From Actinotignum sanguinis (GTDB lineage: Bacteria > Actinomycetota > Actinomycetes > Actinomycetales > Actinomycetaceae): a stretch of DNA of 63,175 nt. The notes below the pieces were generated by a model. It made no database searches. It was given only the letters and a program-made list of their open reading frames with translations, and was not told where the DNA came from. Positions 32,266 to 40,624 of this stretch are shown here, one piece after another. The translations under genes were made by a program, and so were the position numbers. Position 1 is the first letter of the stretch. Every line of letters starts with the position of its first letter. The stretch spans positions 1 to 63,175 of the forward strand of contig NZ_QDIE01000008.1 in the NCBI RefSeq assembly GCF_003957255.1, read 5' to 3'.

Positions 32266-33123
32266 CTAGCCCAGGTACTCCGCGAGCACGCTCGGTGCCG
32301 CGGCTTCCCAGCGGTCCTTCCAATCCCCGATCGGCTCGATACCGGCCCGGCGCAGGGCACCGTGCGAGAGCACCGAGAAATGCGGGCGCGGGGCGGGGCG
32401 GTTGAAAGCAGCAGCCGTCGTCTCCCCCACCATCGCCGGGTCTTTGCCCAGCGTCGAAACGATCTCGCGGGTGAAATTCCACCAGTTCGTCTTTCCCGAG
32501 GATGTTCCGTGGTAGGTCCCGGAGGGAATATTTGCCTCGACCATGCGGTAAATCAGATCCGCGAGGTCCACGGTCCAGGTGGGCTGGCCCACTTCATCGG
32601 TCACGACGGACAGCGCATCGCGTTCGGAGGCCAGGCGTGCCATCGTCTTCGGGAAACAATTACCCTGCGCGCCGTAGAGCCACGCGGTCCGCACGATGTA
32701 GTAGTCGTCCGTTTCGGCACGCACCGCCCATTCGCCTGCGGCTTTGGTGCGTCCGTAGGCACCCTTGGGGTTCATGACGTCATTTTCTTCGTAAGGGTCC
32801 ACGGCGTCGCCGGAAAATACATAATCGGTGGACACCTGCACCAGTTTCGCGCCGATATGAGCGGTGCGCCGGGCCAGGATCTGCGGGCCGGTTGCGTTGA
32901 TGGTGAAGGCCGCAGCCTCCTCGCTTTCGGCTTTATCTACGGCTGTGTGCGCAGCAACATTAACGACGACGTCGACCTTATCGACCAGGTGCGCTACCGC
33001 GGCCGGATCGGTAATATCCAACTCGCTCTTATCCACGGCGAGCACGTTCTGCCCGCGCTGTGCGAGCAAAGCAACGAGATCCTGGCCGAGCATTCCCCGA
33101 CTTCCGGTAACCATCCAGCGCAT
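32266..33123 (-). CDS. rmlD: dTDP-4-dehydrorhamnose reductase
   Basis: RmlD (285 aa) is the NADPH-dependent last enzyme of dTDP-L-rhamnose synthesis. It is an extended SDR: GSRGMLGQDL (7-16) binds the cofactor, STDYVFSG carries the catalytic Thr/Ser region, and Tyr123-Lys127 (YGRTK) is the catalytic pair. AHTAVDKAE and the C-terminal RPHFSVLSHGALR match family landmarks. Length is normal. It is convergent with rmlA and follows the DUF2142 gene (33161) by 37 bp on the same strand. Confidence 0.95.
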   Translation of the reverse strand: MRWMVTGSRGMLGQDLVALLAQRGQNVLAVDKSELDITDPAAVAHLVDKVDVVVNVAAHTAVDKAESEEAAAFTINATGPQILARRTAHIGAKLVQVSTDYVFSGDAVDPYEENDVMNPKGAYGRTKAAGEWAVRAETDDYYIVRTAWLYGAQGNCFPKTMARLASERDALSVVTDEVGQPTWTVDLADLIYRMVEANIPSGTYHGTSSGKTNWWNFTREIVSTLGKDPAMVGETTAAAFNRPAPRPHFSVLSHGALRRAGIEPIGDWKDRWEAAAPSVLAEYLG

Positions 33124-33160
33124 GGGTGTCCTTTCCTTGTCTATACCCGCGTTATTGTAC

Positions 33161-34855
33161 TCATTGGACCGAAGCCGCGGCAGGGTGAGATGAGCTGGCG
33201 CTTTGGTGCGTCGGCCTCACGGGGTGAAACTGGGGCAGCAGCTGGGCGCGGGTAAGCCGATAACACACTACTCCGGCCGCCAGGAGCGCGGCATACCCGA
33301 GGGCCGCGACGCTCACGAGCAACGGTGCCGGCAGTCCAGTCGCACGTGCCCAGCGTTCTACACCTATGCCCAAGAAAGCCCCCGGGTAGCACGAGCGCAA
33401 CCACAGCAGCATCGCGTACGCGGAGAGGAGCATGCTTCCGGCCACCAGCGCGGGGAGGAGGAAACTGCGCCACCCTGCTTCTTCGCGGTAGCGGGGCCGG
33501 CTCGCGGTTTCGGGCAGTGGCGGATCCCAGTGGTGCCCGGCCGCGCCCATCGTGATGACCACGAGCAAGCCCACAACTCCGGCAAAAAGATAGCGGCCCT
33601 GCACTCCGCCGATAATTCCCAATCCTCGGTACTGGCTATACGCCTGCACGATAAGCATCCCTAGGACCAGCACAATATTCGAGGTGAAGATGAGGAAGCG
33701 CCACAGCTTATCGGGGTGGGTGCGGAGGGCGCGAACAAGAAGAATAAGTGCGAGAAGAGTAAGAAGAATGAGGAGGGGCGGGGCAAAAGTGACATCTAGC
33801 CACCCGAAGTCCGACCAGAAGGAGTCCACAAAGGACGTGGTCACCCGCTCAGCAAAGAAGCCGATGTCGCTGCCCGGCGCTTTGGCTTCGGCCTGGAAAC
33901 CATCCGGTTGGATAACGCCGTAGCGCAGGATATTGCGCAGCCACCAATACCCGCCCGTCACGACACCGATGAGTCCCGCACTCAGTCCCTGGGCCAGGCG
34001 CCGCCCCCATGTTCCTACGCGCGGATTGGCAAGGAAGGCGAGAAAGACCACCAAGCCCATGGGAATGAAAATCCCCTTGCTCCACAAGCCGAGCCCCAGG
34101 GCAAGCCCCGCCCCCAGGACGGTACGCCACCGCCCGGCTCCGAACATGGCCGCGCTCACCGCTGCCATGGTGAGGGCTCCGGCACCGATGAAGAGCGCGT
34201 CATTGGTAACCGAAGCGGAGATAAAGGCGAGCATGGGGATCGCGTACACGGTGCCGGAGGCCAGCAGAGCGCCACGTCGGCTGAGGCCGGCGCGGCGGGC
34301 CGCGAAAATAAGGCAGGGCACCAGGGGCGACGTCAGCACAATGGAATAGAGCCGCAGGGTGAGGATCTGGCGATCCCAGGGGGCATCCGTTAGCCCGGTG
34401 GCGCGGAGCACCAGTGCCCCGCCGGCGTAATAGAGCGGGGGATGCTGGGTCATCTGATCCAAAATCGGAACTCTCCCCTCGGCCCGTAGGGAACTGCGCT
34501 GCTCGTGCGGGAGAATTTTCTGGCTGGGATAAGAATCCGGATCTGCACCTATCCAGGCATCTCGCCCCAGGCGAGTGCGGTAATGCAAGGAGTAGCTGGG
34601 GGCACCCTCCACGAGCAGACCACTAGCCCGCGACGCCTCAAAAATATCGCGGTAGAGCCAGCTTGTTCCCGGATCGGGCCACTGCCCCGTCTGCTCGAGT
34701 CGAATAATGGAATTGAGGTGATGGGGTTCATCCGGGGTACGCAGCGGCGGGCTGCCAAGGGCCCAGAGCATTTGCCACAGAAGGAAGAGAACCGTGAGGA
34801 AGCCCGCGCACGTGATGAAACGGCGTGAGCTCATGGTGGTATCGGTGCTTCTCAT
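33161..34855 (-). CDS. DUF2142 family polytopic membrane protein
   Basis: A 564-aa protein with an N-terminal helix, a large first extracytoplasmic loop opening with the acidic motif RTPDEPHHLNSI, then MTQHPPLYY and about 11 more helices. PDExxH plus a PPLYY element is the signature of DUF2142, a family related in topology to GT-C glycosyltransferases and found in O-antigen and wall-glycan loci. The acidic loop is where GT-C enzymes hold catalytic Asp/Glu residues, so a transferase using polyprenyl-phosphate sugars is plausible but unproven. GAAGGACCGT precedes the ATG. The C-terminal 30 residues are a hydrophilic His/Ser/Pro tail. Confidence 0.8.
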   Translation of the reverse strand: MRSTDTTMSSRRFITCAGFLTVLFLLWQMLWALGSPPLRTPDEPHHLNSIIRLEQTGQWPDPGTSWLYRDIFEASRASGLLVEGAPSYSLHYRTRLGRDAWIGADPDSYPSQKILPHEQRSSLRAEGRVPILDQMTQHPPLYYAGGALVLRATGLTDAPWDRQILTLRLYSIVLTSPLVPCLIFAARRAGLSRRGALLASGTVYAIPMLAFISASVTNDALFIGAGALTMAAVSAAMFGAGRWRTVLGAGLALGLGLWSKGIFIPMGLVVFLAFLANPRVGTWGRRLAQGLSAGLIGVVTGGYWWLRNILRYGVIQPDGFQAEAKAPGSDIGFFAERVTTSFVDSFWSDFGWLDVTFAPPLLILLTLLALILLVRALRTHPDKLWRFLIFTSNIVLVLGMLIVQAYSQYRGLGIIGGVQGRYLFAGVVGLLVVITMGAAGHHWDPPLPETASRPRYREEAGWRSFLLPALVAGSMLLSAYAMLLWLRSCYPGAFLGIGVERWARATGLPAPLLVSVAALGYAALLAAGVVCYRLTRAQLLPQFHPVRPTHQSASSSHPAAASVQ

Positions 34856-35025
34856 ACGGTCCTTCGGGGAATTGACAGGGCGCCTGGCGGCCTGCCCTCC
34901 TCACCGGCTAAATGAGGCCGGGACCAAGGAAAGGCGCTAGCTCTTCCAGTCTAGCTTCCGCATCACCGGCGCGGAGACGGTATCGTAGTTCCCGTACATC
35001 GAGTAGCCGACATAAGGATAACGTC

Positions 35026-35643
35026 ATGGAGATTCGGGAATTAGCGATTGCGGGCGCATGGGAAATCACCACCAAACATTTCCCCGACGAACGCGGTATT
35101 TTCTTGGAAGCCTACAAATCCTCCGTTTTTGAAGAAACAATCGGTCATCGTTTGGATGTGCGCCAGGTAAATACCTCCGTGTCGAAGGCAGGCACCGTCC
35201 GCGGTATCCACTTCGCTGATGTGCCGCCCAGCCAAGCAAAGTACGTGATGTGCCCGCGCGGTGCGGTTCTCGATTTTGTTATCGATATCCGGGTGGGATC
35301 CCCCACCTACGGAAAATGGGATTCCGTTCTTCTCGATGATGACACTCGGAAAGCCATTTATATTTCGGAGGGCCTGGGTCACTGCTTCGTAGCTTTGGAA
35401 GATGATTCCACCGTGGTCTACCTGTGCTCGGCGCAATACGCTCCCGGGAGGGAACACGGGGTGAATCCGCTGTGCTCGCAGGTGGGGTTGGTCTTCCCGG
35501 AAACTGATCGGCAGGGCAAAAAGCTCGAGCTGCTGCTCTCCCCGAAGGATACCGAGGCCCCCGGTCTTGACGAGGCTGAACGCAGCGGGCTCCTCCCCCG
35601 CTACGAGGATGTCCAGGCATTCCTTGGCACTCTGCGGAGCTAA
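35026..35643 (+). CDS. rmlC: dTDP-4-dehydrorhamnose 3,5-epimerase
   Basis: RmlC (205 aa) epimerises C3 and C5 of dTDP-4-keto-6-deoxyglucose. The cupin core includes HFPDERGIFLEAYKSS, VRQVNTSVSKAGTVRGIHF (catalytic His62), PRGAVLDFVIDIRVGSPTYGKW and EGLGHCFVALED. The ATG at 35026 has AAGGATAA before it and gives the typical N-terminus MEIRELAIAGAWEI. It is followed 2 bp later by a GT2 gene whose product may use the rhamnose donor. The usual partner rmlB is not in this window. Confidence 0.95.
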   Translation: MEIRELAIAGAWEITTKHFPDERGIFLEAYKSSVFEETIGHRLDVRQVNTSVSKAGTVRGIHFADVPPSQAKYVMCPRGAVLDFVIDIRVGSPTYGKWDSVLLDDDTRKAIYISEGLGHCFVALEDDSTVVYLCSAQYAPGREHGVNPLCSQVGLVFPETDRQGKKLELLLSPKDTEAPGLDEAERSGLLPRYEDVQAFLGTLRS

Positions 35644-35645
35644 AT

Positions 35646-36578
35646 ATGAAGCGGGCTGAGCTATCTGCCCTCGCCAACCAGGTCACCGCGGTCGTGATCA
35701 CCTATAACCCGGACGGGAATTGCGCTGCTCGTCTCACCGCGCTGGCCATGCAGGTCGGGCACGTGGTGGTTATTGATAACGGTTCGGAAGAATCGCGCCG
35801 GACAGCCGTAGCGGAAAGCGCCCGCGCGGTGGATGCCCAGTTCATTTCACTCACCCAGAATCTCGGGATTGCGGCGGCCACGAATATCGGCATTGAGCAG
35901 GCTCGCGCCCGCGGCGCTCGTTTCGTACTGCTCATGGATCAGGATTCCCTGGTCGGCTCGGATATGGTGGCCCGCCTGCTCGAGGTACTGGCCGGTGATC
36001 CTCAGATCGGTGCCGCCGGCCCCCTCCCCAGCGAAGAACGCGAAGGAGAGGACCAATTGGTCTATGTTGCCCGCGAGTGGGCCCCCAAGCGCGCCACCGC
36101 GGCCGAACTGGAACGCCCGGTCCTCGACGTTGCTTTCCTTATCGCCTCCGGCTGCCTCATTCGGATGGAGACGCTCGATGACGTGGGCGGGATGGGCACC
36201 GCCCTCTTTATCGACCACGTGGACCTGGAGTGGGGCGTGCGGGCCCGCAGCCAGGGGTGGCGCCTGGTGTGCGTGACGGCCGCCCGGCTCTACCACTCCC
36301 TAGGTGACGCCGTCGTTCTTCTTCCCGGGCGCACGCAACCGGTCCACGTCCATGCCCCGATCCGCAATTACTATCTGGTGCGCAATACCGCCCGGGTGAT
36401 TGGCAGTTCGCTATTCCCGGGCAAGTGGCGGGTACGCTATGCCTGGTGGCTGGTGAAATACCTGGCCTTTAACGGGCTGCTCCTCGACCGCGGGGCCGAG
36501 CGGCGCCAGCTCATGCGCCAGGGATTACGTGATGCGCGGCGGCGGCGCGGCGGACGCATCGGTGATGCGGCAGTATGA
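35646..36578 (+). CDS. Family 2 glycosyltransferase, rhamnosyltransferase-like
   Basis: A 310-aa soluble GT-A enzyme. TAVVITYNPDGN and VVIDNGSEE form the nucleotide-binding start, LLMDQDSLVG (Asp96-Asp98) the metal DxD, and FIDHVDLEWGVRARSQGW the acceptor-side acidic motif. Pattern and size fit RfbF/WbbL-like rhamnosyltransferases, which also carry MDQDS. Its start lies 2 bp after rmlC and its stop overlaps the next gene (ATGA), so the three are one operon. Donor choice is inferred from the family and neighbours. Confidence 0.85.
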   Translation: MKRAELSALANQVTAVVITYNPDGNCAARLTALAMQVGHVVVIDNGSEESRRTAVAESARAVDAQFISLTQNLGIAAATNIGIEQARARGARFVLLMDQDSLVGSDMVARLLEVLAGDPQIGAAGPLPSEEREGEDQLVYVAREWAPKRATAAELERPVLDVAFLIASGCLIRMETLDDVGGMGTALFIDHVDLEWGVRARSQGWRLVCVTAARLYHSLGDAVVLLPGRTQPVHVHAPIRNYYLVRNTARVIGSSLFPGKWRVRYAWWLVKYLAFNGLLLDRGAERRQLMRQGLRDARRRRGGRIGDAAV

Positions 36579-38095
36579 CACCTCGTCCGCACCGCCCCGC
36601 TCCTCCGGCTGCTCCGGCTGACCCGCCCGCTCCCACCTCCCGCGGCTTGTGGTCCCCTCGGATTTTCCTTTTTTCTTTTCTCGCTTTTCTCTGCTACACC
36701 ACAGGCTTGAGCCTGCTCACCCCGCTGCAGGGCTCCCCGGATGAACCCGTGCACGAAATATACGGGTACCAGGTGGTCACGGGTAATATCCCGCTCGAAT
36801 CGGAACGGGTGCTCGCCCCGCGCTACCTGCGTTCGGGTGCCCCCGATTGCTGGCGCACCACCCGTGCCCAAACGGCGTGGTGTTCACCCCCGCTCAGCTC
36901 CGATGCCACCCTGCGGGAAATGGGAACAAGCGCGGTCAATTATCCGCCCCTCTACTACGCCCTCACCCACCAGCCCCTGCGTTTCCTCAGCGGTGCGGCG
37001 GCGCTCTGGGCCGTGCGGATATGTTCCGCGCTGCTCTTTTCGTTACTGGCAGCTTTCGGGGTTTCCGCCTTCGTGGCCGGCCTGCCCCACCGCCTCGAAG
37101 CCTGCATCGCCCTCACCGTCCTCACCCCGGCTTTTTTCACCTTCGCGGGTTTTTCCAATCCCCAAAGTCTGGAAATCGGGGCGGCCCTCGCCATGGCCGG
37201 GTGCCTTATCCCGCTTGTTCGGTCCCTTCCCCCGCGGGAAACTGCGGGGCGGTGGATCACGGGGGGCTGCGCGGCACTCCTGCTCATTCTGGCACGCCCG
37301 GTAGGTCCGTACTGGGCTATTGCCATGTGCCTGCTGCTGGCCGGGGTATTCGGGCGCGAGCGGGTGCGCACCTATATTCGTACCCGCGCTTTCGGGATAT
37401 TTATGGTACTCTGCGCGGCCGGGTGCCTGGGCTGGCTGGCCTGGACCCGCATCTCTACAATCTACGGCCCCACCCCCACCGAAGTTATCAACGACGGCTG
37501 GGGTGCTCTCACGTTGCGCCTGCTCGGGAACTTCCGCTACTACATGCACGAAACCATCGGAACGGCCGGCTGGCGCTCGGTCACCACCTCGGTACCGGTC
37601 ACGGTGCTCTACTGGGTGGTCATCTTCGCCGTTGTGGCGGCCGCGTGGCATGGGGGGAAGGCGCGGCACCGGGTGTCTATCGCCCTGGCTTTTATATCGC
37701 TGCCGCTCAGCGCCGTCCTCATGAATACCCTGGTGCTCAGCCGCACCACCTTCCCTATCTGGCAGGGCCGCTACGGCTTCCCCTTCCTCTTCCCGCTCTT
37801 CTGGGTGTGCGTGATGGTCATAGCGACCTCCGGGCGCCGTCGTTCCACGGTGAGCGGGGCACTCGCTCGCGCGACCTCCGCTCTTTTCTTCCTGGCCACC
37901 GTTGATATCACGGTGCGGATGGCCTGGCGTTTTTACGCGGGCATCACCACGGCGCCACTGGGGCGGGTCCTCACCGATACCCCGCCGCACGCCATCATCG
38001 GCGCCGCGCTCGCCATCACAGTAGCGGGAACGTACCTGGTGTTCACGTGGCGCTACGCGCGCAGATGTGCCGATTCTCCCGTACCCGTCATATAA
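36575..38095 (+). CDS. DUF2142 family polytopic membrane protein (copy A of a tandem pair)
   Basis: A 506-aa protein with a Pro-rich cytoplasmic N-terminus, a first helix at about 30-48, and a long first outside loop containing GSPDEPVHEIYGYQVVTG, APDCWR and NYPPLYYALTHQPL, then about 10 more helices. The PDExxHE and PPLYY elements are DUF2142 signatures. It is clearly paralogous to the next gene: both share SLLTPL, PDExxHEIYGY, GAPDCWR, SNPQS(L/M)EIGAALA, RPVGPYWAI, HETIGTAGWR and VRMAWRFY. It overlaps the GT2 stop by 4 bp. The role is probably in glycan assembly at the outer membrane face. Confidence 0.82.
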   Translation: MTPRPHRPAPPAAPADPPAPTSRGLWSPRIFLFSFLAFLCYTTGLSLLTPLQGSPDEPVHEIYGYQVVTGNIPLESERVLAPRYLRSGAPDCWRTTRAQTAWCSPPLSSDATLREMGTSAVNYPPLYYALTHQPLRFLSGAAALWAVRICSALLFSLLAAFGVSAFVAGLPHRLEACIALTVLTPAFFTFAGFSNPQSLEIGAALAMAGCLIPLVRSLPPRETAGRWITGGCAALLLILARPVGPYWAIAMCLLLAGVFGRERVRTYIRTRAFGIFMVLCAAGCLGWLAWTRISTIYGPTPTEVINDGWGALTLRLLGNFRYYMHETIGTAGWRSVTTSVPVTVLYWVVIFAVVAAAWHGGKARHRVSIALAFISLPLSAVLMNTLVLSRTTFPIWQGRYGFPFLFPLFWVCVMVIATSGRRRSTVSGALARATSALFFLATVDITVRMAWRFYAGITTAPLGRVLTDTPPHAIIGAALAITVAGTYLVFTWRYARRCADSPVPVI

Positions 38096-38152
38096 TTCCT
38101 TGGGCTTACTTGTTATGAGATGTACGTAAATCAATGACTAATCGAGGTGATC

Positions 38153-39787
38153 ATGGGCGGCGATGCTGCTGAGGCGCGTTCCATCGATTTTTCGCGGGAC
38201 CGCCGGCGGGTAGTGCACGGGAAAATGTTCCTCCTCGCCTTCGTGGGTTTCTTTATCTATGCGATGGGACTCAGTTTGCTCACCCCGCTCAACGGCGGCC
38301 CCGATGAAACCCAGCACGAAATTTACGGCTATGCCGTGGTCACCGGGCAAATCCCTCAAAAGAGTATCCGCGTGGATGCCCCCGCTTTTTTGCGGCGCGG
38401 TGCCCCCGATTGCTGGCGCCACGACCCGGCCGCCACCGCTTTCTGCTCCCGTATTTTCACCACAAACGACGAACTCATCTCCCAGGGCACCTCGGCGGTT
38501 AACTATCCACCGCTCTACTACTACCTCACCCACTGGCCCCTGCTGCTGGCCTCCGGGAAATATGTGCTCTGGGGTATCCGGGTGCTCTCCGCCGGGCTTT
38601 TCGCCGGGCTGGCCGCGCTCGGCTTCTCTTCTCTTTACGCGGGGCTGCGCAGCGCGGCGCTCCCCTATCTCACCATCGGCCTGCTCGCTCCGGGTTTCTA
38701 TTCCCTCAGCGGTTTTTCTAATCCGCAATCGATGGAAATCGGGGCGGCCCTGGCCCTCACCGGTTTCCTCCTCCCCCTCCTCAACCGAGTTCCCGCCCGC
38801 GAAGAGCTGTGGCGCTGGATCGGCGGAGGTCTAGCCGCTATCCCCCTCATTTGCGCGCGCCCGGTGGGTCCCTACTGGGCGATACTGCTGTGTCTACTTT
38901 TCGCAATTATTTTTGGGCGCGTGGCGGTACAGCGCTACCTGCGCACCCCCGGATTCTGGATTTTCCTCGCGCTATGTGCCCTGGGGTGCCTCGCCTGGTT
39001 CGGATGGAATTACCTGTCCTCCACCTACGGGAAAGCACCCGATCCGGTGGCGAATAAGGGTGCTTTCCGCATGGGTCTGCAGATTCTGGGGACCATGCCC
39101 TATTACATCCACGAGACAATAGGTACCGCGGGCTGGCGAAACGTGGAGCCGAGCAGCCCGGTCTCCCTGTGCTACGTCATTTTCTTCGCCTGCTTGCTTA
39201 TCGCTGTCTACCGGGCCGGGGCGCGCCACCACCGCCGCGCCGTTATTTTCGGGGTGGTGGTCCTCCCCTTCAGCGCCCTGCTGCTCAATACTGCGGTGGC
39301 GGATCGTATCCCGCTGGTTATGTGGCAGGGGCGCTATTGGTTCCCCTTCGTTTTCCCGTTCTTGGTGACATGCGCGGCGGCCCTCCTCCAGCATCACGAC
39401 CTGCGTAAACAGACGGATCCCGCGCGCGCCTCCCGCCTCCTTCCGGTTCTTTCCCTCGCCGGGGCACTGCTCTTCGCCGTCACCACCATTGATTTCACGG
39501 TGCGGATGGCCTGGCGTTTTTACGTGGGCTTGCGTACCCCGGTGTTCGCGGTCGCCTGGACGACGCCGCCCCGCGCGCTCCTGGGTCTCCTGTTGTGCGT
39601 GGGACTTTCCTGCGCGGTTGCGTACGTTGTTGTGCGCCGCTACCGCCCGCATCTGAGCGCGCTACGTGCCGCATGGCACGAGTATCTGCATCCGCAGACT
39701 CTAGCGGCGGGCCGCACGGCGCGCGGCGAAACCGGCGAGGAGCCCGAGGCTCACGTCCGCGATAGTCGTGAAAACACGCGAGAGTAG
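38153..39787 (+). CDS. DUF2142 family polytopic membrane protein (copy B of a tandem pair)
   Basis: This is a 544-aa paralogue of the preceding gene, with the same order of motifs (GGPDETQHEIYGYAVVTG, APDCWR, NYPPLYYYLTHWPL, SNPQSMEIGAALAL) and about 11 helices. It has a hydrophilic C-terminal tail of about 45 residues not present in copy A. The ATG at 38153 is placed by GAGGTGATC; a GTG two codons upstream is possible. The last 87 bp overlap the 3' end of the opposite-strand UPF0104-type gene. Both tandem copies look intact, which suggests that they act on different substrates or form a pair. Confidence 0.82.
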   Translation: MGGDAAEARSIDFSRDRRRVVHGKMFLLAFVGFFIYAMGLSLLTPLNGGPDETQHEIYGYAVVTGQIPQKSIRVDAPAFLRRGAPDCWRHDPAATAFCSRIFTTNDELISQGTSAVNYPPLYYYLTHWPLLLASGKYVLWGIRVLSAGLFAGLAALGFSSLYAGLRSAALPYLTIGLLAPGFYSLSGFSNPQSMEIGAALALTGFLLPLLNRVPAREELWRWIGGGLAAIPLICARPVGPYWAILLCLLFAIIFGRVAVQRYLRTPGFWIFLALCALGCLAWFGWNYLSSTYGKAPDPVANKGAFRMGLQILGTMPYYIHETIGTAGWRNVEPSSPVSLCYVIFFACLLIAVYRAGARHHRRAVIFGVVVLPFSALLLNTAVADRIPLVMWQGRYWFPFVFPFLVTCAAALLQHHDLRKQTDPARASRLLPVLSLAGALLFAVTTIDFTVRMAWRFYVGLRTPVFAVAWTTPPRALLGLLLCVGLSCAVAYVVVRRYRPHLSALRAAWHEYLHPQTLAAGRTARGETGEEPEAHVRDSRENTRE

Positions 39788-40624
39788 TACGACGACGACA
39801 ACCGGCCCGCTCCCAACCGCGGTAGACAGTACTGCGGCAAGAGCCAGTTCCCGCACCCCCACCCCGGCCGGGACGAAGAAAACAAGAAAACCGACGGTCC
39901 AGCCTAGCGCGTAACCGCCGGTGGCGAGCAGGAAGGTGGGGATGGAGGCGGCCATGCCCTGATAAATGAGCATGAGCCAAAGCTGGGCGCCCATGAGGAG
40001 CCATCCGGCCGCGGCCCACAATGCTGCCAGGCCGGTGCCGCGCCAACTCAGCTGTGCTTCCAGTTGCCCGCGCCGCAGAATTTTTAGGCCCAGGCTAATG
40101 ATTTTATTGAGAACCGGTGGAATCAGGGCCACCACGCCCACCGGGATGGCCAGGGCAAACCAGCCGTAATCCGCCATGAGGCCGGCCGGGCCGAGGAGCA
40201 GCGCGAGGACCGCCAGCACCAGGCCGGTAACGATGGAAACCACCATGGAGACGAGCAACGCCACGAAAGAGCGCCGCCGGGCGATGGAATGCGCCGCGCC
40301 CATTTCCGCGGCCGCCACGAAATTCCACACTCCGCCGGGCAGGTATTTCGCCACTTGGGAGCTATAAAAAATACGCCGGGCTACCCGCGCGGGGACGGGC
40401 TGGCCCACATCATTGAGAAGGTAGCGCCAGGAAACCATCGTGCAGGCCACGTAGAGGAGAGATAGCGCGATTCCGGCCAGACTCACCCACCAGGGCAGTG
40501 CGGCTAGCGCCTCTCCCACGGCCTCCCGGTTGGCCACGATGGCCCAGATCGCGGCCATGACCGCGAGGATCATAAACCCGGCCCGCACGGGAGGCGCTTG
40601 CAGGACGCTCAGAATTTTCTTCAC
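39701..40624 (-). CDS. UPF0104/LPG-synthase-TM-domain family integral membrane protein
   Basis: A 307-aa protein with about 8 transmembrane helices. Motifs are YVACTMVSWRYLL, SSQVAKYLPGGVWNF, ALGWTVGFLVFFVPAGVGVRELAL and a C-terminal VVVVVLLSRVFTTIADVSLGLLAG. The PAGVGVRE element is typical of the MprF N-terminal/AglD-like family, often beside polyprenyl-phosphate glycosyltransferases and thought to move lipid-linked sugars. It ends a three-gene unit (GT2, GT4, this gene) with 4-bp overlaps. Its 3' end lies antisense to the DUF2142 copy B gene for 87 bp. Confidence 0.8.
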   Translation of the reverse strand: MKKILSVLQAPPVRAGFMILAVMAAIWAIVANREAVGEALAALPWWVSLAGIALSLLYVACTMVSWRYLLNDVGQPVPARVARRIFYSSQVAKYLPGGVWNFVAAAEMGAAHSIARRRSFVALLVSMVVSIVTGLVLAVLALLLGPAGLMADYGWFALAIPVGVVALIPPVLNKIISLGLKILRRGQLEAQLSWRGTGLAALWAAAGWLLMGAQLWLMLIYQGMAASIPTFLLATGGYALGWTVGFLVFFVPAGVGVRELALAAVLSTAVGSGPVVVVVLLSRVFTTIADVSLGLLAGFAARRAARR

